The position numbers and the translations under genes were made by a program. The notes under the pieces were generated by a model that did no database searches, had not been told where the DNA came from, and saw only the letters and a program-made list of their open reading frames with translations. A stretch of 5,095 nt of DNA from Euryarchaeota archaeon Ods04 (GTDB lineage Archaea; Halobacteriota; Halobacteria; Halobacteriales; Halorutilaceae): NCBI GenBank assembly GCA_028751055.1, contig JAQZDD010000105.1, positions 1-5,095 on the forward strand, in the 5' to 3' direction. Below, in pieces: positions 1 to 4,081 of this stretch; the first letter of the stretch is position 1, and each line of letters opens with the position of its first letter.

Positions 1-374
1 CGCAGGTCGACGTCGCCGTTCATCTCGAACCTCAGGTCGTCTATCTCGATGTCCATCGCGGCGGCGTTCGCGGCGTATCCGACGCTAAGACACGACCCGA
101 GAGCGGCAAGGAGGAGTTCGACGGCGTTGGGTGCCGTCCTCTCGCCGAGTATCTGCTCGGGTTCGTCGCCCTCGACGTGGAACTCACGCGTCTGAATCCT
201 TTCGCCCGCTTGGTCGAACTCGTCTATCGACGTGACGCATTTCAGACCGTCCTTCCAGTCCGTCTCGGCGTAGAACCGGAACTGACCGAGATTCGCGTCC
301 TCCGTCACGGCGTCTATCGTTTCTGTGAGCTTGTCTACGTCCACTCCGTTCTTTACTGACTTGCTTTTTGACAT
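1..374 (-). CDS. OsmC family protein, N-terminal 124 residues (3' end outside window)
   Basis: Proteins of the OsmC/Ohr family are cytoplasmic and reduce organic or hydroperoxides with a reactive cysteine; some members have other or unknown substrates. The frame is open from ATG at 374 to the window edge and gives 124 residues. The family hallmark is the central helix after a TAPNAVELLLAALGSC stretch, with the likely reactive cysteine at residue 95, followed by an amphipathic helix and the start of the next beta strand (DIEIDDLRFEMNGDVDL). The second family cysteine would lie beyond the window, so peroxidase activity cannot be judged. The start is supported by AAGGAG six bases before the ATG, unusual because many haloarchaeal genes are leaderless. 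The protein is acidic, and four of its six visible isoleucines use ATA. A winged-helix regulator gene lies just upstream in the same direction. Family call is firm; exact subfamily is not. Confidence 0.88.
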   Translation of the reverse strand, partial: MSKSKSVKNGVDVDKLTETIDAVTEDANLGQFRFYAETDWKDGLKCVTSIDEFDQAGERIQTREFHVEGDEPEQILGERTAPNAVELLLAALGSCLSVGYAANAAAMDIEIDDLRFEMNGDVDL

Positions 375-380
375 TGTTAT

Positions 381-386
381 CTCCTT
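381..386 (-). promoter_or_regulatory. Shine-Dalgarno site of the OsmC gene
   Basis: On the minus strand AAGGAG lies six bases before the ATG at 374. This fixes the start codon and implies a leadered mRNA, in contrast to the apparently leaderless genes elsewhere in the window. Confidence 0.75.
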
Positions 387-500
387 CGGCGAACACCGTC
401 CGGACATTCGACATCCGTCCATTCTATCCCCTGTCCGGACTTTGGGGGTTCGCCTCCCAAACAGGACATCCGTTTCGGCGAAGTATGTAGTTAATTGGTG
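385..500 (-). promoter_or_regulatory. OsmC gene promoter/leader region with paired repeated motifs
   Basis: Three short motifs each occur twice here. The palindrome GTCCGGAC is at 398-405 and 433-440, the near-palindrome TTCGGCGAA at 385-393 and 474-482, and GACATCCGT at 410-418 and 465-473. Two possible TATA-like boxes can be seen on the minus strand: a weak ATAGAAT around 421-428, lying between the two GTCCGGAC copies, and an AATTAACTA-like box around 487-497, which would give a leader of roughly 90 nt. The arrangement suggests operators around the promoter, possibly for the regulator encoded next door. The repeats are seen directly; their role is inference. Confidence 0.5.
432..468 (-). 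other. Interrupted inverted repeat / hairpin in the OsmC leader
   Basis: TTTGGGGG (441-448) and CTCCCAAA (454-461) can pair through eight positions, one of them G-U, around the 5-base loop 449-453. Outside an internal loop, TGTCC (432-436) pairs with GGACA (464-468). If transcription starts near the AT-rich box at 487-497 this would fold in the osmC 5' leader; otherwise it may act as a DNA site. It is not followed by a T run, so a terminator role is weakly supported. Confidence 0.4.
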
Positions 501-504
501 GTGC

Positions 505-546
505 CTGCCCAACAGACGGGCAGTTTGCAGCTGATGAGCAAAACCC
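505..546 (-). terminator. Possible transcription end region of the regulator gene
   Basis: Downstream of the regulator stop (572-574) the minus strand carries GGGTTTTGC (538-546), then a short inverted repeat TTTGC/GCAAA (524-528 with 538-542), then a 6-bp hairpin CTGCCC/GGGCAG (505-510 with 518-523). Archaeal termination mainly uses T-rich runs, and the run here is only four T's. Low confidence. Confidence 0.25.
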
Positions 547-571
547 ACCTTCTGAGACGGCGATGCGGCAG

Positions 572-1435
572 TTACTTTACGGCACGTTCGAGTTCAAGCG
601 GTCGCGCTTCGCTGTGATAGGTATCGTAAATTGATTCCGCCCACTCGCGTGCCTCCTCCGTGTCGGCTTCGATAATCGACCGTACGGCTCCGCTGTCCTG
701 CTCGTAACAGCTGATGACGACCAAGTCACCGAGGATGCCGACGCCGTACGCCGGTAGCTCGTCGTGTTCCAGAACCGTGAAGCCTTCGTGTTCGATAATC
801 TCCGAACACCAGTCGGGATACGTCGAGATGAAGTATGTATGACAGCTCTGTCTGTCGACAAGGGTCACTTCCGCACCTTCCTTCACGAGACCTTCGAGCG
901 TGTCCATACACGGCTCCATCAGGGCGACTTCAGGTCCGATAAACCTGAACCCGTCCGTCTTCTGTAGGAGAGACTCGAACCGTCTCACGGGACGGTACGG
1001 GTAGTCGGGTTCGGCGACCGTCACAGACATCTCCGACCACGTCTCTGTCGTGAACTCCGCCACTTCGTCCGGAAGCCAGTACCAGACATCGCGGAGCTTT
1101 CTTTCGGTCTCCATCCGTTCGACGAGTCCATCGACCGCCGACGCGACGAACTCACCGAGACGCGTAGCTTCGTACCTACGTCCGTTTCTGTCTACCCACG
1201 ACCTGTCCTCGAAGTCGCGTAACGTCCTTCTTATCGTCGACGACGACACACCGGTTGCGTCGATGAGTTCATTCCGGCTGTGCGGACTCTCCGAAACCGC
1301 TCCGAGCGCGGCGACACGGTGGCTCGACCGTGTGAGAAACGCGATGTCGTCGACAGCATTGTCTCCATGTTTGTCCGTCACTCCCCCCTCATCGGACAAA
1401 TCCTTGTTGTTTCCGGCGGCTGAGTACGTGTTCAT
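572..1435 (-). CDS. Haloarchaeal winged-helix transcriptional regulator with C-terminal sensor-like domain
   Basis: The product from the chosen ATG is 287 residues. Residues about 29-97 form a winged helix: DDIAFLTRSSHRVAAL, then a helix-turn-helix with recognition helix near S64-F75 (SSSTIRRTLRDF), then a wing ending RYEATRLGEFV. A linker helix (VERMETERKLRDVWYWLP) leads to a C-terminal alpha/beta domain ending in REWAESIYDTYHSEARPL. This layout matches a family abundant in haloarchaea, whose C-terminal part I believe is related to the FilR1/MrpR domain; the ligand is unknown. Four cysteines (176, 198, 210, 243) lie in that domain; some may be family features rather than a redox sensor. The frame stays open 61 codons upstream to 1618, but those residues do not resemble the family, whereas ATG 1435 has an AT-rich box 22-32 nt before it; GTG 1381 is a shorter alternative. 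It may regulate the downstream OsmC gene, itself, or both. Confidence 0.82.
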   Translation of the reverse strand: MNTYSAAGNNKDLSDEGGVTDKHGDNAVDDIAFLTRSSHRVAALGAVSESPHSRNELIDATGVSSSTIRRTLRDFEDRSWVDRNGRRYEATRLGEFVASAVDGLVERMETERKLRDVWYWLPDEVAEFTTETWSEMSVTVAEPDYPYRPVRRFESLLQKTDGFRFIGPEVALMEPCMDTLEGLVKEGAEVTLVDRQSCHTYFISTYPDWCSEIIEHEGFTVLEHDELPAYGVGILGDLVVISCYEQDSGAVRSIIEADTEEAREWAESIYDTYHSEARPLELERAVK

Positions 1436-1662
1436 CGGTAGTAATACGCATACAGCCATAATAATCTTTGTATCGGAGATGAGACTGTGATGAGATATAT
1501 CAACGTTCCGCTCAAGGGAAGAAAGCCTCGGCACGTGTGAAAGTCGACTACGGGCTGAGATGGGGACTTCAGCCTGTGGAGTTCTGTAGCCCGGGTAGTA
1601 CGCGCAAGTCGTCGGCAATCAGAAAGGGAAGTCTACAGATTCGCTCTCAACACACCCCTAAC
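1436..1662. other. Gene-poor stretch with possible worn IS end
   Basis: I see no convincing gene here. Positions 1517-1534 (GGAAGAAAGCCTCGGCAC) match 16 of 18 bases of 3502-3519. A GAAGCCTC-type sequence before a hairpin is, from memory, typical of the 3' ends of haloarchaeal IS200/IS605-group elements. A hairpin follows (CGGGCTGA 1551-1558 with TCAGCCTG 1569-1576, one G-T pair). A plus-strand frame from 1483 to a stop at 1681-1683 is open but has no ATG and no recognisable domain. The minus strand is open as an upstream extension of the regulator but is probably not translated. Confidence 0.3.
1456..1468 (-). promoter_or_regulatory. Putative TATA box of the regulator gene
   Basis: On the minus strand AAGATTATTATG lies 22-32 nt before the ATG at 1435, the spacing expected for a leaderless haloarchaeal transcript. 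It supports 1435 as the start rather than the longer open frame. Confidence 0.4.
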
Positions 1663-1670
1663 TATATAAA
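1663..1670 (+). promoter_or_regulatory. TATA box of the disrupted HTH/nucleotidyltransferase gene
   Basis: TATATAAA lies 31-38 nt before the ATG at 1701. With normal archaeal spacing, transcription should begin near 1691-1694, giving a very short leader of under ten bases. Confidence 0.65.
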
Positions 1671-1672
1671 AC

Positions 1673-1712
1673 TTGGTCAGTAATCTTGACCGTGGTCATT
1701 ATGACAGACCAA
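1673..1712. promoter_or_regulatory. 40-bp imperfect dyad, putative autoregulatory operator
   Basis: The outer arms are TTGGTC (1673-1678) and GACCAA (1707-1712); the inner arms are TGACC (1687-1691) and GGTCA (1694-1698). All share one centre at 1692.5, and 15 of 20 positions in the half-sites are complementary. A further GGTCA at 1675-1679 is in register with TGACC 1687-1691 as a second, smaller inverted repeat. The centre coincides with the transcription start predicted from the TATA box, and the right arm covers the start codon. A dimeric or tetrameric repressor bound here would block initiation. The natural candidate is the HTH part of the gene that follows. Confidence 0.6.
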
Positions 1713-1931
1713 ACTATCTCTGGTATCACACTCACCATCCCTCTCGGAGAAGAACGTGTCTTCCGCAACCAAGCAATGGACGACATCACAGAACTCCTGT
1801 ACAGAAATCCGCACGAGGAGTTCGGCGTCCGCCAACTCCGTGAAGTCACAGGACACGGAGCAGGGACTGTAGACACAGCATTGACATCCTCCTCCGCGTT
1901 CACGCGGAGGAATCCCACTTTGGGATATTAA
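1701..1931 (+). pseudogene. HTH/nucleotidyltransferase-domain gene truncated by the IS element
   Basis: The native part is 60 codons (1701-1880). It contains VFRNQAMDDITELLYRNP followed by a winged-helix-like segment (EEFGVRQLREVTGHGAGTVDTA, residues 39-60). This closely resembles the N-terminus of a haloarchaeal family in which an HTH is followed by a minimal nucleotidyltransferase domain carrying a GS-x(n)-DxD motif; such proteins often pair with HEPN partners in toxin-antitoxin-like modules. The sequence is interrupted exactly at a codon boundary by the right end of the TnpB element; translation would add 16 foreign residues and stop at TAA 1929-1931, giving 76 residues that overlap the tnpB stop codon. 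No catalytic-domain remnant is present beyond the IS. The HTH fragment and its promoter are intact, so a short DNA-binding product could still be made. The alternative upstream TTG at 1686 is unlikely, since it would precede the predicted transcription start. Confidence 0.75.
1881..1930 (-). ncRNA. Right end and predicted omega-RNA (reRNA) scaffold of the TnpB element
   Basis: Just after the tnpB stop the minus strand has two hairpins. The first is ATCCCA/TGGGAT with a 3-base loop (1912-1926), and the second is CCTCCGCG/CGCGGAGG with a 4-base loop (1891-1898 with 1903-1910). The end, GGATGTCAA, reaches 1881. In studied TnpB systems the 3' part of the tnpB transcript and the right end form the guide scaffold, with the guide read from flanking DNA. 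By analogy the guide here would begin TGCTGTGTCTACAG, going leftward from 1880. The hairpins are directly visible; RNA processing and function are inferred. The 5' limit of the RNA, probably inside tnpB, cannot be set. Confidence 0.55.
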
Positions 1932-3181
1932 GGTTTGCAGTCCACCTGTTCTTGTGGCTGTATTCCAGCCGTAGCATTGAATAGATAGACTTCGGGCTGT
2001 GCCAAACAGCCGTTACTCATATCCTCCATAGGAGGACTCTGAGTTATCTTTCTGCGTATATTCACCGCACCGTTAACGTCGGCGTTCATCACCGTATCAC
2101 ACGAACTACAGACGTACAATCCACGCTCTACACGGTTATCGCCGTCTATCTTCCCACAGACACAACACGTCTTCGACGTGTTCTCCTCGTCCACACGCTC
2201 TACTAAGACACCATATTCTTCAGCTTTGTACTCAAGCAGACGGGTGAAACGGTCGAACTCCCATCCATGCAACTTCTTGTTACCCGACTTACCCCAGTTA
2301 CGACTCTCTCCATCTTCATCTTCTCGTATATCGCTCAAGTCGCCTACTGCGATAGTTCCCACACATTTCTCAACACACCGTTCTACGATGTGCCGAGTGA
2401 GTGTATGCAAGAAATGGTCTTTCCGGCGAGAGAGCTTACGACGTGCGTGTAACGCCCCCTCCGAAGGTCCGTCTTCTCCTTCTGTCGGGTATTCTTCCCG
2501 CGTAAAGTAATGTTTGTCCTGCTTGAGCCGATTACCGGGGTAGAGTTCGGTGTCACCGTCCTCGTAGGCTATAGCGACGTAGTTCTTTATACCGAGGTCG
2601 ATACCCGCTACGTCTTCGCCAGGTGATTCTTCAACAGGTATCTCTTTCTTACAGACGATGTGTACTTCCCATCTGTCTCCGTCCCACACTGCCCGTACCT
2701 GTTGGACGTTCTCTACCTCTACGTCCGGACGAGTCTCGTACTCTACGAGGATATAGTCATCACGAGTTTCTTTTAGGTTCCAGCCTTTCGACAGGCGTAG
2801 CCGGTTGTACTCGTCGTCGTGCTTGATACCGCTTTTTTTCCACGTTATGGTAGAGCGCGGATGTTGGTCACCACGTTTACGATAGCCGGGTGGGTTGTTG
2901 CTGTCGTCGGAGTTGTACCAGCCGTTGAACGCCTCAGAAAGTTCTTCTAGAACTCTCTGACTGGACTGTGAATGTAAGTCCTTGTAGCGTTCGTGGTCTT
3001 TTAGCTCCGACTTGAGTTCGGTTTCTTCGGGTATTTCACCGTCTTCGTCCCACCGTTGTTGGATGTAGTGGCGACCGACGTTCCAGAGTTTCGAGGCTGA
3101 AAACCCGCACTTGTCAAGGTCTTCTTTGACCTGACTATGGTTGGTTATTTTACCGACGTAAGTGCGGGTCGTTTCCAGCAC
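1928..3181 (-). CDS. tnpB: TnpB, IS605-group RNA-guided endonuclease-type protein
   Basis: The product is 417 residues, a normal length for the haloarchaeal IS1341-type family. TnpB proteins are RuvC-fold nucleases guided by an RNA from the element's end; they cut the empty donor site and so help the element persist. Visible parts: an N-terminal segment with CGFSASKLWNVGRHYI (residues 25-40), a beta-rich wedge-like region to about 185, RuvC-I in GIDLGIKN with Asp195, a long helix, RuvC-II near 276-292, a four-cysteine zinc ribbon (C339, C342, C358, C361) and RuvC-III in NADVNGAVNI with Asp368. RuvC-II reads IAVGDLSDIRED, so Gly280 stands where many TnpBs have the catalytic Glu. From memory, related haloarchaeal TnpBs also have VGDL there, so this is probably a family trait. 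The start is GTG at 3181, with an AT-rich box upstream; an ATG two bases earlier is out of frame. The C-terminus ends in the family-typical EQVDCKP. Confidence 0.92.
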   Translation of the reverse strand: MLETTRTYVGKITNHSQVKEDLDKCGFSASKLWNVGRHYIQQRWDEDGEIPEETELKSELKDHERYKDLHSQSSQRVLEELSEAFNGWYNSDDSNNPPGYRKRGDQHPRSTITWKKSGIKHDDEYNRLRLSKGWNLKETRDDYILVEYETRPDVEVENVQQVRAVWDGDRWEVHIVCKKEIPVEESPGEDVAGIDLGIKNYVAIAYEDGDTELYPGNRLKQDKHYFTREEYPTEGEDGPSEGALHARRKLSRRKDHFLHTLTRHIVERCVEKCVGTIAVGDLSDIREDEDGESRNWGKSGNKKLHGWEFDRFTRLLEYKAEEYGVLVERVDEENTSKTCCVCGKIDGDNRVERGLYVCSSCDTVMNADVNGAVNIRRKITQSPPMEDMSNGCLAQPEVYLFNATAGIQPQEQVDCKP

Positions 3182-3196
3182 ATAATCAGTTATGTG

Positions 3197-3213
3197 GTAT
3201 TATATATTAAAAG
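3197..3213 (-). promoter_or_regulatory. Putative TATA box of tnpB
   Basis: The minus strand carries TTTTAATATATAATAC centred about 23-25 nt before the GTG start at 3181. This fits a leaderless transcript beginning at or next to the start codon. Confidence 0.5.
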
Positions 3214-3271
3214 AAACGAATATCCTGATTAGTCTATGTTGTCGGTTGGTTGAGTAGTTCGACGAATTCAT

Positions 3272-3291
3272 CCTGACCCTAAAGGGTCAGG
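3272..3291 (-). repeat. Left-end hairpin of the IS element
   Basis: CCTGACCC (3272-3279) and GGGTCAGG (3284-3291) form a perfect 8-bp stem with a TAAA loop on the plus strand. GAATTC lies just inside it (3264-3269). A perfect subterminal stem like this is the kind of structure that Y1 transposases recognise at the left end of IS200/IS605-group elements. Confidence 0.7.
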
Positions 3292-3300
3292 TATTCTCCT

Positions 3301-3662
3301 GTACTTTGTATAATCGCTCCCGCACCTACTACAGGGAAGGTGTGGGGTCAGAAAGCACCGCCGAACTAATGGTAGAGCTTGCCGAGCAGATACCACGTTC
3401 TACAGCTGGCAGGTGAAAGCCACGAGTGCATCTGTAACACCGCCTGACACACCGTTTCTATCCGAGGAACTCGAATCTCGGAGCGAGAATTTCTAATGGT
3501 GGAAAGGAAGCCTCGGCACTCATAGGGTTCGTCATCCGCCCGCTTCGGGGCGTCGGAGGGTGTGCCTCGTCATCGGCGGGCGTTCTACGCAGCGGTCGCA
3601 GACAAGTCTAACGATGAACGAACAGCCAGACGACTTTTGTCGCGCCGCTCCGTTTGCAAGCC
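3301..3662. other. Gene-poor stretch, probable decayed coding or IS remnant plus uspA upstream region
   Basis: No intact gene is seen. Plus-strand frames give protein-like fragments without proper starts: one through 3303-3417 (LYNRSRTYYREGVGSESTAE and onward to a TGA), and one, shifted by a base, open from 3314 to TAA 3493-3495 and ending TPPDTPFLSEELESRSENF. This suggests a frameshifted remnant, perhaps the C-terminal tail of another IS protein, since GGAAGCCTCGGCAC follows at 3506-3519 like a truncated IS right-end arm. No nucleotidyltransferase motif is present, so this is not the missing half of the gene broken at 1880. Further right, CGCCCGC (3537-3543) can pair with GCGGGCG (3576-3582), or its first five bases, CGCCC (3537-3541), with GGGCG (3548-3552). 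A weak AT-rich box (ACTTTTGT, 3633-3640) sits about 26 nt before the uspA start. Confidence 0.35.
3502..3519. repeat. 18-bp direct repeat copy, partner at 1517-1534
   Basis: GAAAGGAAGCCTCGGCAC matches 1517-1534 at 16 of 18 positions in the same orientation, with the last 12 bases identical. In IS200/IS605-group ends I would expect the complement GTGCCGAGG to follow within a few bases to close a hairpin. It is absent at both sites, so both look like broken ends. Confidence 0.45.
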
Positions 3663-4073
3663 ATGACACGCAAGGTACTCGTAGCTACGGACGGCTCGTC
3701 GTACGCCGAGAAGGCTCTAAGGTTCGCGCTCGACGAGTTTCCTGACGCCGAGACCACCGTCGTGCACGTCGTCGACTCAGGGCAGTTCTCCGACGAAATC
3801 CCTCTCGACCCTACCTCCGACGAACGTATGTCGCACGTCTCTAACATGCTCGCCGACGCCGAGGAGTTCGCGGAGGAGCGCGGCAGTGAGGTCGAGACGG
3901 TCTGCAGGATAGGCGAACCGTCGAAGGAGATAGTCGCGCACGTCAAGGAGGAGGGCTTCGACCACGTCGTCGTCGGAAGCCGGGGGAAGACGGGTGTCCG
4001 GCGTATGCTTCTCGGTAGCGTCGCCGAGGGCGTCGTACGTAACTCTCCCGTTCCCGTGACGGTCGTGCGCTGA
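3663..4073 (+). CDS. Universal stress protein, UspA family, ATP-binding type
   Basis: The product is a 136-residue single-domain cytoplasmic protein, normal for the family, which usually forms dimers or tetramers and binds ATP or other nucleotides; its target process is unknown. The first strand (KVLVATDGSS, residues 4-13) carries Asp10. The C-terminal nucleotide loop follows the G-x2-G-x9-G-S pattern with Gly105, Gly108, Gly118 and Ser119 (VVVGSRGKTGVRRMLLGS), as in ATP-binding members. The last strand is PVPVTVVR. The ATG at 3663 starts directly before the conserved first strand; a TTG nine bases earlier is open but unnecessary. A weak AT-rich box about 26 nt before the ATG fits a leaderless transcript. 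The gene converges on the MFS transporter gene with 8 bp between the stops. It is probably expressed alone, because upstream is gene-poor. Confidence 0.92.
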   Translation: MTRKVLVATDGSSYAEKALRFALDEFPDAETTVVHVVDSGQFSDEIPLDPTSDERMSHVSNMLADAEEFAEERGSEVETVCRIGEPSKEIVAHVKEEGFDHVVVGSRGKTGVRRMLLGSVAEGVVRNSPVPVTVVR

Positions 4074-4081
4074 AACTCGGT

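Larger units (their letters stand above)
1881..3300 (-). mobile_element. TnpB-only IS200/IS605-group (IS1341-type) insertion sequence
   Basis: The element holds one gene, tnpB, between subterminal hairpins. On the minus strand it begins with the left-end hairpin (3272-3291) and ends with a right-end hairpin followed by GGATGTCAA, whose TCAA resembles the right cleavage tetranucleotide of IS608-like elements. No tnpA Y1 transposase is present, so movement would need TnpA supplied in trans. The right boundary at 1881 is well supported because it coincides with the break in the host gene. The left boundary is less certain (about 3300-3307). The family does not duplicate its target, and none is seen. 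The length is about 1.42 kb. Confidence 0.8.

Noticed and set aside
1050..1490. 146-codon plus-strand open frame opposite the regulator
   Set aside because: It is antisense to a well-supported winged-helix gene, Ser-rich, has no domain, and its composition fits a shadow frame.
1436..1618. 61-codon in-frame N-terminal extension of the regulator on the minus strand
   Set aside because: The residues have no similarity to the regulator family, include a Tyr/Pro/Ser-rich unstructured stretch, and overlap the IS-end-like repeat. A TATA-like box lies inside it at leaderless spacing to the ATG at 1435.
1483..1683. Plus-strand open frame ending just before the dyad operator
   Set aside because: It has no ATG or convincing start, runs through the TATA box, and matches no family I recognise. 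At most it is an IS-tail remnant.
1891..1926. The two hairpins after tnpB as a simple transcription terminator
   Set aside because: No T-run follows on the minus strand. Their position at the IS right end followed by TCAA fits a transposon end and guide scaffold better.
1928..3181. TnpB as a domesticated nuclease-dead repressor (TldR-like)
   Set aside because: Only the RuvC-II Glu position differs while both Asp positions are present. The gene is still bounded by intact left and right IS end hairpins, and related haloarchaeal TnpBs appear to share the VGDL variant. A recent insertion is simpler.
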